DNA from: Paraphysomonas bandaiensis
Taxonomy: Eukaryota > Chrysophyceae
Length of the DNA stretch: 29,212 nt
Assembly (NCBI GenBank): GCA_965644295.1
Contig: CBFFRP010000093.1
Coordinates: 1-29,212, forward strand
Reading direction: 5' to 3'
Shown: in pieces, positions 9,556-18,091 of the stretch
Layout: every line of letters starts with the position of its first letter
How positions within the stretch are numbered: the first letter of the stretch is position 1
Program-made: the position numbers and the translations under genes
Notes under the pieces: generated by a model
Seen by the model: the letters and a program-made list of their open reading frames with translations, nothing else
What the model was told of the DNA's origin: nothing
Database searches by the model: none

Positions 9556-10788
9556 CAAATCATCATCGTTATCATCATAGTCAATTTCTTCGCCACTACC
9601 ACCACTATCCGTATCTGCTTCTGCTCTCAAGTGACTCAACAATTTGACTTTGGGTTGATGTTTACCAGTTCCCGGGATTTTCCTAAAATGACCTGGATTA
9701 GACGACTGATTCTTCTGTGGAGGCGTATTAAAAGACGGTTTTGGTATCAAACTGAATCCTAATCGAGAACCCATCTTCTTAAAAGCTTCATTAAGAATTA
9801 CCTTCTTATCATGTGAAAATTTACAATTCTTCTCTTTGCAACCACCTTCCTGAGTCATCTGTCTATAACATGGTGACTGTTCCATATCTTTCACAACTAA
9901 GACACTGTTTTCCTCCTCACTGGGATTATCCTTATCACTACTTCTTTCAAAAGATGAATCATCTGCTCCTTCTGCTGAATTCACAGTTTTCACATCCCCT
10001 TTCTTCTTAAAATTAAAGCGGAACCTCCGTTTAAACTGCTGGTGCTTCTCGTCTAACTCTCTCGTAATCTTCAAATGACTAAAGAACTCAGCAAGAAATG
10101 CTTGTACAGAGGCAAAATTCTCCACTTTCAGAAGTCTTCTCATAGTATCCTTCATGCTAAATGGAATCAACCTCATGAAAGTCTCCAGAGAACCCCCATT
10201 CTTAATTGTTACTAATGGAATACTTTCATACAAACCATTACTTTTGCACGCATCAACCAAGAATTCATAACGCTGTGTAAACTTTGTTTCAAGAATGCAT
10301 AACTCCTCATCAACTCTCTTAAAATCCTCCAACTTATCCATATACACTTGTTGGTACGCAGTGCAAGATTTTAACAACATATCATTAAATGCGACTACAT
10401 CCAGTGGCCTGATATCATGTTTTACTGCAGACATTATATCAGTTATCGAAGCATCATTACAACTCAAAGTAGTTGGATACACATGAGGAAATAACCCCAT
10501 TAAAGTATGCTTCACAGTCTCTTTGGCTCTACCCTTGATCAATATGAATACTGAAGGAATTGGCTGATCATAATTGCACTTCTCAAACTCAGCTATATCC
10601 TCAAGAAACCGCATGAACTTATCCAAATCGATTTCCGAAAGCGAAATCGTTCTCTTATATGACTTGTCCTCAGTTGTCAACATAATCTTCTTGACTTGCC
10701 TCTTCTCTGCTTCAGCAACCGCTTCCTGTACCGTTTGTAGCGTTTGTCTCTTATCCTGACGGGGTTGCACTATACTGCTCTCCTCCAA
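9553..10788 (-). CDS. gag: Ty3/gypsy-like Gag with CCCH zinc finger
   Basis: The protein has about 411 residues. The N-terminal two thirds are helical and charged, as in retroelement capsids. A Lys/Arg-rich stretch (KRRFRFNFKKKG) follows near residue 255. A single CCCH-type finger (C-x9-C-x4-C-x3-H: CYRQMTQEGG, then CKEKNCKFSH) near residue 310 stands in for the usual CCHC knuckle. The tail is Gly/Pro-rich and then strongly acidic (EEIDYDDNDDDL) before the UGA. The position 10788 is a TTG; the frame is open further upstream to about 10919 with no ATG. The first in-frame ATG is Met36 (10683-10681), so the true start is either there or in a spliced 5' exon. Gag assignment rests on context: a protease follows in the same frame. 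Confidence 0.7.
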   Translation of the reverse strand: MEESSIVQPRQDKRQTLQTVQEAVAEAEKRQVKKIMLTTEDKSYKRTISLSEIDLDKFMRFLEDIAEFEKCNYDQPIPSVFILIKGRAKETVKHTLMGLFPHVYPTTLSCNDASITDIMSAVKHDIRPLDVVAFNDMLLKSCTAYQQVYMDKLEDFKRVDEELCILETKFTQRYEFLVDACKSNGLYESIPLVTIKNGGSLETFMRLIPFSMKDTMRRLLKVENFASVQAFLAEFFSHLKITRELDEKHQQFKRRFRFNFKKKGDVKTVNSAEGADDSSFERSSDKDNPSEEENSVLVVKDMEQSPCYRQMTQEGGCKEKNCKFSHDKKVILNEAFKKMGSRLGFSLIPKPSFNTPPQKNQSSNPGHFRKIPGTGKHQPKVKLLSHLRAEADTDSGGSGEEIDYDDNDDDL

Positions 10789-11055
10789 AATACTCTGAGT
10801 AGCATTTCTAACTCCCTGTCGAATTGTAAAGCCGTGGGCTTTTATAACACCCTTGGTAAGTTTAATATCATAAATAATATAATCTAGTAGCAGGCTAACG
10901 CAAGATATGGAAGTAAGATTTTAGAAATAATAGTTTATTAGTTATACGGCAAAACAATCAAACGGATTTTCAACCTTCGTGGACGCGGCTTTTGTATTTC
11001 CGAAGGCTCCGGCGGTGGGAACGAACGATGCCAGTCTGGTTCGGAGGAAAGGGTC
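10789..11055. other. leader region upstream of gag
   Basis: The gag frame stays open to about 10919 without an ATG. The segment 10960-11050 is more GC-rich and belongs to the 3' flank of the next minus-strand ORF. I looked for a primer-binding site beginning TGG and for LTR ends and found none that I would defend. Confidence 0.4.
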
Positions 11056-11769
11056 TTAGGCTTTTACGCTTTTAGTAGCTGAAGGTGCAGAGGATTTTCC
11101 CTCATAGGCCCACTCGTTCAGCTGTTTGGACTCATGGGATGCATAGTTACTTGTCCAGTGGGTTTTCCAGGAAGGTCCACAGTTGGCGGAGCGGAATTCT
11201 TTGGGTGTATATGGTTTACGAGCAGTTTTGTGGGACTTCTTGTTTGAGGAATATACCAGCCATCCGGTTTGCCATTGACTTTTCATGGTACGCGGAGTAT
11301 CGGTCATCCATTCGACGAAGGGGACTATGTCATATTCGGGCATATACAGGTATTCGGGCATGTCCGGATAATCCGATTTCCGGAGTAGGACTATTTGGCA
11401 GTTGAACAAGGCATTGGTCCCGTCTGCTGGCTCGTCTAGGTACGATGCCGGGCAGCAGCCTGGTGCGTCCGGCATATGGTCAGGATTGCCATCAAGGAAC
11501 AACTCACCATCTATGTCCAGCAGGTAGTCGGGACTGGGTCGTCGTGATGGATTCTTGAGCCTAGACAGATACTGAGATTCCGTGATTAATATTCCTACGT
11601 ATGGTATCAGCAAGCCTTTGCGGGGATTCAGGATTTGCAGATGTTTTCCCAATGTTTCGGTGTAAACTATACGTATGTTCCTCCATTGCCATACACCGTT
11701 GATTTTCTCCGGAATGGGGAGGAATTCGTAAGGTGCCATTGGACGCAGATGCAGAGGTGTCATGGGCAT
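11056..11769 (-). CDS. possible SET-domain (lysine methyltransferase-like) protein
   Basis: The ORF has 237 residues with an ATG start at 11769; an in-frame TAG lies about 13 codons upstream. The middle resembles a SET domain: GLLIPYVGILITESQYL (the Gly-x-Gly/Y-x-G-x-I start), PDYLLDIDGELFLDG (strand pair), and PASYLDEPADGTNALFN, which sits where SET domains have their RFxNHSxxPN knot. A later EYDIVPFVEW could be the GEE(L/I)xxxY block. The canonical NH and Tyr residues are not clear, so activity is doubtful. The C-terminus is basic and hydrophilic. Its base composition is visibly more GC-rich than the flanking retroelements. It lies between retroelement fragments on the same strand, so it could be cargo, a captured host gene, or an isolated host gene. 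The family call is tentative. Confidence 0.4.
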   Translation of the reverse strand: MPMTPLHLRPMAPYEFLPIPEKINGVWQWRNIRIVYTETLGKHLQILNPRKGLLIPYVGILITESQYLSRLKNPSRRPSPDYLLDIDGELFLDGNPDHMPDAPGCCPASYLDEPADGTNALFNCQIVLLRKSDYPDMPEYLYMPEYDIVPFVEWMTDTPRTMKSQWQTGWLVYSSNKKSHKTARKPYTPKEFRSANCGPSWKTHWTSNYASHESKQLNEWAYEGKSSAPSATKSVKA

Positions 11770-12305
11770 GTTAGTGATCTGAATATGAGTGTATTTGTAT
11801 GGTCCAGTCTAAAGTACACACTCTTGCAAGGAAATGATATTTAACCGTTCGATTGTAAGCTTTTGAACCCGATTGCATTTTGTCGGTATTATGCATGAGT
11901 TGGCGATTGTGTATTTCACGTTGTCATGAAATGTGCTTGCAATTTTTGTGGATTCGAATATTGTCATTTTGGGTGTTTGTGGCTCGAAAATCGGCGATTT
12001 TCTGCAATTCTCAAAAATTGGGGATATTTTGGGGTTTTGGGACTCAAAAATCGGAGGTTTTTGGAAAGGACCTATTTAGGCGTATTTCAGGGCGTTTTTG
12101 ACTATAAACGATGTAGGATATGAATCGTATGTAGTGTAGTACATGTATGAGCATATTGTACGGTTGTGGTTGCATTCAATGTCCTGTGTATGAGGAGGAG
12201 TCTTTAGACTAGGGGTCTGTCTTTTGTTTTGCTTGTAACTTAGTTTTAATAATAATTCTCTATGAAATTAACATAGTTGGTTGACTGATCTGTCTATTGG
12301 GAGCT
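11770..12305. other. non-coding stretch with a short near-repeat
   Basis: A 20-base motif occurs twice with variation: gctcgaaaatcggcgatttt near 11981 and actcaaaaatcggaggtttt near 12042. Small plus-strand ORFs overlap here, but they lack family signals. I see nothing else. Confidence 0.45.
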
Positions 12306-12914
12306 TTAGATTGCAGGATACTTGGGAGCTTGTATTTCTGGCTGTTGGTTTCTTAAAGAGATATTATTATAGTTTTCTGTTTTGTTGTTTCGACAAACAA
12401 CCATTTCACATATCTTTTCAGTGATCTTAGGTTGCAAGACCTGAGTTGTTCATAGAATAGCTGTCTCAATTTGTGACTGCAATAGAGCTGGATCAATGTA
12501 CTGCTCTGTATGATGATGAGTAATGGGTCCTACATTAACTTCAATACCCCTAGAAGTAGTTGACGCATCTTCATTATGAATTATATTCGATATGTCCTCC
12601 TCACGAGGTACCACTTCATCTAGACCTACAACTGAAGCTGCTGGTGAAGTCCTCCGAGATCTTATCTCTTCGACTGCTTTAAGACGTTGAGTAACTTCAA
12701 CTCGAAACTCATTGAAATTCTCCTCCTGCCTTAGCTGTTGCTGGTTAAGCTGATGCATGTCCTCCCGAAGCTGCTGATTTTGCTCCTGCAACTGCTGCTG
12801 AATATCGTCCCGAAGCTGCTGATTTTGCTGTTGAATCTCATCCCGAAGCTGCTGATTTTGCTGTTGAATCTGATTGAACATGTTAACCACATCTTGGAAG
12901 CTTTGAGGCTCCAT
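12306..12914 (-). pseudogene. Gln-rich coiled-coil ORF, gag-like, with internal TGA
   Basis: From ATG at 12914 the first 154 residues run to TGA at 12450-12452, then the same frame stays open 47 more codons to TAA at 12306-12308. The N-terminal 60 residues are tandem QQQNQQLRDEIQ-like repeats predicted to form a long coiled coil. The rest is acidic and then His-rich, without a recognisable domain. Long Gln-rich coiled coils at the N-terminus are common in LTR-retrotransposon Gag proteins, so a truncated gag is my best guess. The TGA lies in a TGA-ACA context, not the strong readthrough context seen at 9553. Confidence 0.45.
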
Positions 12915-13609
12915 GGCTCAATCACACGAAAACTAAACACACTTTTATCTCTTTGGGCTCAATATATATTAACTTGGTACAAATATACTGCTAAGCTAAG
13001 CTAAGTAATATTACTGTAACTTTTCTGTGCCCGCAGATGACTCACAAACCGTGACTCAATGCTGAATGGACCAAGAAAAGATAATCTCTTGTCTAGACTC
13101 TACAACCCACCAAAATAGTATCCGCCAGCGGGCTGCGATACTGTCCAGGGCGCAACGACGGGCGCTGCCAGAAACACTAACAAACCGTAGGTGCTCTTTA
13201 AGAAAAGTAAATTATAAAGTCAGTGACAAGAATGAGCAAACACCCATCTCGTTCAACGTAGATCAACACTACACTACGATCAACACTTCACACTCGAAAA
13301 ACAACATTCACGTACTAAAACCAATATTCACATACGAAAACTTCGACTATCTATGAAATCACGTATTTTGTACTAAAACTTCGAAGTTCTGGACTTCAGT
13401 CCAAATCAAATGTGAATCGCCGTCAGAAACTGAAAAACGTATCTCAGCTACTAAACTGAAAACCTCGAATGTCGTAAACTGATAAAGGTAAGTCTCAAAT
13501 ACAGTGAATATACCCTGTATATGACAACCTCTATATGCATATGTATACCATATATATACCATATACTGCTCCAGATATATACGATATATACACACTATAT
13601 ATAGCACAG
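12915..13609. other. gene-poor stretch with AT microsatellite
   Basis: It contains ttagcttagc-type doublets near 12990, a 96-residue plus-strand ORF (13066-13356) with no recognised domain, and a TATA-rich degenerate microsatellite at 13520-13630 (repeated atataccatatat and atatatac units). I cannot assign a gene. Confidence 0.5.
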
Positions 13610-13885
13610 TATTCTATATACAAATACACGCAGTGTATACTGCTGCGTGACACTTTTGTTGTCACCCCGTGCCTCCTTCGACACTGTATTCCGCTGAGCT
13701 TCTGCTGTGCGGCGAGGCCTTGCCTCCTTTTCATTTGAGTAGGGTCCTCTCAAATGGCTGTGACTCCCGCCCTGTGTGGCGTCATGACGGCTATCGGTTG
13801 AACTGCTCCTCCCTGGAGCTGTTCCTTCTACGGGGCATCCTGGTTCCTCTTGCGGGGGTGATACCGCGTTCTGATAACTAAAGTG

Positions 13886-15322
13886 CTAGGCGGTGTACCT
13901 TTCGATGTCCGTAGCGTGTATTGGGTCGTTTAACTTGATGACCCGCCCTTCATTTTCTCGTGGGGCCAATCCTCTGTAAGCAGCCACGTGGCCTCTGATG
14001 ACTGTGATTCTTGTCGTGATGTATTGGAGGCCATCCTGTGGATCTGTGTGGGTCATTCCAACGAGGTATTGGAAGCTCTCGGCTGTTCGATTCTCTGAAT
14101 TTTCTTCTCTCAGTGATGATTCAATTTCAGCATAGTAGTTTTCTTTGACGTCGGGGATGCACTCATTGAAAAAGACGTGACTTGAGATTACAAAAAGTCC
14201 TTGATGAGTGAAGGTACATATATGACGTACCCTGGTCCATCCTCTCGGTATCCCATATGAAGTACCCAATATGGCTGTGTGGAGACCAATCGTTTCTTCT
14301 CTGAGACTTGTCTATGAATGTATGGCATTTGCAGCCCCAAATCCTGGCGTAAGATAAATCGGGAGCCTCGTCGTGGATGAACTGATGATACGGTGATATG
14401 AATCCCTTTGAAGTGGCGCATGGCAGGCGATTTGTCATATGCGTGACGGTGGACATGATGGCCTGTTCCCAGAAGTTGAGTGGTAGGCCTGAGTTGCAAA
14501 TGGATGCAAGCGTTCTTTCCTTGGTCGTGCGCCATGGTCGTTCTTGAATGGGATTGTATTCAGGCGTGTATATATATGGGGCGTTGAAGGGCCAGGTTGA
14601 TCCTAATTTTCTCAGCAAGTTCAGTACACGATGTGATACTAGCTCACGGCCACCATCAGCATGATAGTGTAGTAGCCGTTTGCCTTTCGAATGCAGATAA
14701 TCCATAATTTTCTGAATGCACTCAATGACAAAATCCTTGGTTCTGTGTTTTCCATAGAATGTCCAACTGTATCTTGAAGCTGCATCGGTAGCTCCGAAGA
14801 CTACGGTGTTTCCTGTGACTAATCGCTGGAGGTGAAAATGGTCCAGTAAAATCAACTACTATAAGTCCTCCAAGCTCCTGCGATCTTCTGTTTTTTGTCG
14901 GTATCATTTGCCTTGTCTCGCGCCTATGTTTCCTCCTGTGAACCTTGCCTTCTTGTGCGCAGCCATCACAAAGGCCTTCTGGTAGCTGTGGCGAGCTCAG
15001 GTCGGATTTTGATATAGTGATTCCTTTTACAAGATTCAACTTTAGTGCTTTTTGAATTAAGCCAATGGATGTGTGGGTCAACCTTCGATGTGCCAGGGAA
15101 ATTGAGGAACCGCTTGATGTTGATGCCAAGTTGCACTGGTCTTGGATGTAACCTAAATCGGATAATTTGACCTCGTATAGACCGTTTTGTTTCCTGGCTG
15201 TGGTTAACAAAATTCCATCGTGGTATATGCGTGCCTCGTTTTGTCCGAATACTATATGTTGCAGTTGGCGTCTGTTGTCAACTGTCTGATAGAAATTAAA
15301 GTCTTTGACGCATCTGGGCTAA
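13886..15322 (-). pseudogene. copia pre-integrase and integrase, frameshifted
   Basis: The gag_pre-integrs/zinc-binding part shows AHRRLTH (H-x4-H) and GLCDGCAQEGKVHRRKH (CxxC). The integrase core follows: VVDFTGPFS (first Asp), ADGGREL (second Asp) and YTPEYNPIQERPWRT (catalytic Glu region), then WEQAI, RLP and WGCKCH motifs and SHVFFNE, the usual end of the copia integrase module. Reading needs a jump at about 14820-14825 (PPA to LVTGNTVVF), another at about 14255-14270 (SHIG to GIPRGWTRV), and a third near 13885 into a linker frame. It is clearly copia and clearly dead. Upstream the frame merges with the left arm of the inverted repeat. Confidence 0.85.
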
Positions 15323-15437
15323 TCTGCACTTTCTGATCAGTCCTTCTTCAATATTAGATTTTAGCCCAGATGCGTCAAAGACTTTAATTTCTATCAGACA
15401 GTTGTTGACAACAGACGCCAACTGCAACATAGTATTC
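15247..15437. repeat. fold-back inverted repeat of copia coding DNA (76/77-bp arms)
   Basis: Left arm 15247-15322 and right arm 15361-15437 are reverse complements apart from one 3-nt and one 2-nt indel; the spacer is 38 nt (15323-15360). The left arm lies in the copia reading direction and, read on the minus strand, contains SKTLISIRQL, which fits the copia segment just before the pre-integrase domain. The right arm is the same sequence turned round, and leads into a plus-strand ORF. Confidence 0.95.
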
Positions 15438-15469
15438 AGCAGGAGAAGACGATTTTATCGTTGACGGAA

Positions 15470-15784
15470 ATGGTGAGGCATCAACAGGAACAAATTGATG
15501 CCCTCATTGCCAAAGAACGAGTTCGCCCTGCCGATACTTCTAAGCCGAACTGCTCGCGAAAGAGGAGCGTTCATGATGATGAAGATTCAATAACTTCCGA
15601 AGCCGACGAGGAGGACTACAGAAGTAAGAAGAATAAATCAAGACGACGAAAGAGGAGAACGAAGGGATTGAAGAAATTTGTTGATGAAGGTACTCTTGTT
15701 ATGCTTGCTCAGCAAAATTCAGTAATTGATGATAACTGCAAAATGAAAAAAGAAATTAACCGTTTGCGTTTCTTGCAATCATAA
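15470..15784 (+). CDS. small basic coiled-coil ORF inside the copia remnant
   Basis: From ATG at 15470 the ORF encodes about 104 residues: a coiled-coil start (VRHQQEQIDALIAKE), an acidic middle (DDEDSITSEADEEDY), a strong Lys/Arg block (SKKNKSRRRKRRTKGLKK) and a second helical tail ending KKEINRLRFLQS. It resembles a nuclear or chromatin-associated peptide in composition only; I do not recognise a family. The frame is open upstream to 15365 through the inverted copia arm, where an acceptor-like attttag precedes it, and that added part is also coiled-coil-like (VVDNRRQLQHSIQQEK). AATAAA-like signals lie at about 15825-15840. It may be a host transcript captured at a rearrangement, or a fortuitous ORF. 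Confidence 0.4.
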   Translation: MVRHQQEQIDALIAKERVRPADTSKPNCSRKRSVHDDEDSITSEADEEDYRSKKNKSRRRKRRTKGLKKFVDEGTLVMLAQQNSVIDDNCKMKKEINRLRFLQS

Positions 15785-15969
15785 GTTTAATGAGTATTGT
15801 CTATTGTATTTTGCATGCAACAATAACAATAAAGTAATAAACTTGTTAAGCACCTAAAAACAGCTTGATAATATTACCTTACTTTTATCAACATCCCAGC
15901 TGTTGTATATCCTTTTTTCATCTTAAAATATGTATAGTCAACTAGAAATCATTAATGAAAATATTTGGG

Positions 15970-16133
15970 AAATTTTTTTTCCCAAGTTTGAAAATAGTTT
16001 GCTTCTAGCTTGCCGTAGCCCAATGCCTGAATTTCTGATCATGATTTGGCGGTGTAGATGGTGGTTTGGTCATAAGTGAATTCGGAGAGTAAGCTTCGTG
16101 CTGCTGTAATTGATATATTGTGCAGCCGGAGTC
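15970..16133 (-). pseudogene. copia protease fragment
   Basis: LDSGCTIYQLQQHEAY, with its DSG codons at 16133-16125, is a copia retropepsin active site. It is out of frame with gag: the gag frame runs into TAG at the same place (ACT TCG GCA TTC TAG). A second shift near 16030 is needed to reach IQALGYGKLEANYF, the protease core. After about 15970 the resemblance ends at a palindrome, tttgggaaa...tttcccaa (15964-15986). Confidence 0.7.
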
Positions 16134-17304
16134 TAGAATGCCGAAGTCCTGCTTTTCTCGTGTACCGTACGTAGAACGTGATTGTCTGTGATCATCCCAG
16201 AGAATGCACTGTAGTCATTGTCATCGTTTGGCCCCTCATCGTCATAGTCTTCCAGTCTTGAGTTCGAATCCCGATGACTGTTTCTTGGGTATTTTGATGA
16301 TGTGTTCTTGGAGTGATGCCCTTTCCCTCTTTTGTCGTCGTTTCGTTTGTTTGTGGACTTCTGCATCTGTTGGATATGTGTTCCCAAGAGTGCTTACTTG
16401 CACTCTGCTGCAATGTGGTTGGATCCATTGCATCTGAAACACTTGACTTCACGCGACTTTGCACTTGTAGCTCTGGACTTATTGAATTTCTTGTGTTTTG
16501 TTGGATTTCGCTGCCCGTTGTGCTTTTGCTTTTTCGATAGACGGGGGTTAAACGGCTGTTTGCCTGTTGAGCTGTAGTTTGCGCTATCCCGTTTGGTTTC
16601 CGTATTTTGTGATAATAGGGAGCCTAATAGGGAGCCTACAGTGGAATGCTCGAATGCTCTCAGTATTCTTATCAGCGTTTTATAATCATCAATTGGGTTC
16701 ATTTGGAGGTTGATTGCCAGGTCCTTATAGGTCTGGTTTTCATTTGAGACCATCCCTTGTCGTATTCTTGAAATGAGGTCTTGTTCGGAGACTTTGTGGC
16801 CGTGTGTAGCGAGCTTTAATCGCAATTTTTTGACTTCGTCCAGAAATTGATTGATTGTTTGAGCTTGCTTGATTTTGATTGATTGCAGTTGGCCAATGAG
16901 GTCGGTTATCGTATCATTTGAGGTCTTGTCTTTGAAATGCTTTTCGATCTCTGACCATGCCCTTTTTCCATCTCCTTCAGGGACTGTTTCGATAATACCC
17001 TCTGCTTCCTCGTTTTGACCAATCACCGCACTGGATAGAATTGTTGCCCTCCTCGAAATACTGCATATTTTCGTCGTAGGCGTTTTTTCTGTATAGGTAG
17101 TCCTCTTCTGATTCTTCCTCTTGACGTATGGGCTCCTCTGGGGCATCGTTTCTTAGGATGTATACTATCTTGGCCCTACTTACGAAAGAACTAGGCCCTA
17201 CTTTTCTTTTGCATTGAGAAGTTCTTGGCGTCGAAGGGTGGCATGGAATCCTTCCTCTTGTCCGATGAGTCGGAGTTATCGTAACTGTTAGTCTTAGAAC
17301 TCAT
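16133..17304 (-). pseudogene. gag: copia gag with CCHC zinc knuckle, disrupted
   Basis: The likely start is ATG at 17304 (MSSKTNSYDNSDSS, then MPPFDAKNFSMQ, a typical copia gag opening). The frame is lost at about 17183-17205, where aagtagggcc is tandemly duplicated with 12 intervening bases; ignoring the duplication continues into RNDAPEEPIRQEEESEEDYL. A further shift near 17055 enters the main gag_UBN2-type domain (AWSEIEKHFKDKT, INQFLDEVKKLRLKL, DLISRIRQGM). The zinc knuckle reads CFRCNGSNHIAAEC (C-x2-C-x4-H-x4-C). One codon after it is a TAA (16394-16396), yet the same frame stays open 87 codons more, with a basic then acidic stretch (LEDYDDEGPNDDNDYSAF) before the protease. Confidence 0.85.
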
Positions 17305-18091
17305 CCGCTGCCAAAATAAGATTTAAGGTTAGTATTGGTATTTAATAAGGGTATTATACTTGATATTATTAGAGACAAATATTGAACGATGAGGCCTAAA
17401 AAGTGTAATAGCAGGACACGTTTGAGCAAAGTGTTAGCACCACACACATGTGCGTATCTTGTACAGTCGCGTATCGTGTATAGTTTGGTAAGTATTCAGT
17501 CTATTTGGTATTTCATTGTATACGTGTGTTGTATTCACGCGTTAAGGGATATACGTGAATCAATGACTCCTAATAAACTATAAACGAACACTCGGTGAAG
17601 CAAACTTATGGTAAGCGCGAGAAAAGTTTTTCAATTGGGGCCTCTTTTCAGTGAAAGCTACAATAATATATAGTAACTTATTCCGAAATACTATTCATAG
17701 TAATTAGGTATTATATTATTTATAATATTATTATGCAGGTATGAAATATTTAGATTTTATTATAAGTGGGGTTTTGCGTCTAATACGTTTTACGAGGTGT
17801 CTCTACCACCTTGAAAACTTATCTTTTGATTGTAGCGCACTCCATCCTCGGGACTATTCAGGGACTCTAGCAATGTTTCAGATTTTTACAATTAGAAACG
17901 TCAGACTGACAAAAGAACGACTTACTTTCCAGAATAATACCATTGATATTATTAGAGAGAAACAGCAAAATGTGGGCCGATGATTTGACAATGACTATGT
18001 ATCAGATATAATACCACATATTAGCTTTATGTGCATCACAATATAAACATTCAATACTATTCACAGCGAAAGTAAAACTCTACCGATTGTG
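17305..18091. other. flank of copia gag, possible LTR remnant
   Basis: Upstream of copia gag; an LTR would be expected here but there is no second copy in the window to compare. It holds an 80-residue plus-strand ORF (17741-17983) that starts 2 nt after an acceptor-like ttatgcag and has no recognised domain, and a 64-residue ORF (17389-17583). Neither is supported. Confidence 0.4.

Larger units (their letters stand above)
13610..17304 (-). mobile_element. decayed Ty1/copia retrotransposon, RT and RNase H missing
   Basis: Order on the minus strand: gag (17304-16133), protease start (16133 to about 15970), an interruption with a fold-back duplication (about 15970-15323), pre-integrase zinc finger and integrase (15322-13886), then a Pro/Ser-rich linker frame to about 13610. 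That gag-PR-INT order is the copia order. Reverse transcriptase and RNase H, which should follow integrase, are absent. At least four frameshifts, a small tandem duplication and one in-frame stop break the reading frames. I found no LTR pair. A TGGCAGCGG just 5' of the gag ATG (17305-17318 region) is a weak primer-binding-site candidate. Confidence 0.85.

Noticed and set aside
2060-12452. Reassigned stop codons (alternative genetic code)
   Set aside because: The intact 1016-, 544- and 434-codon genes have no internal TAA, TAG or TGA and end with TAG or TAA; single internal stops are confined to element-like ORFs.
16211-16283. tRNA-like sequence with gttcgaatcc and a possible 7-bp acceptor stem (tagtcat / atgactg)
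   Set aside because: Only 69 nt, no good D-stem or A box, and the stretch reads as acidic coding sequence of copia gag on the other strand.
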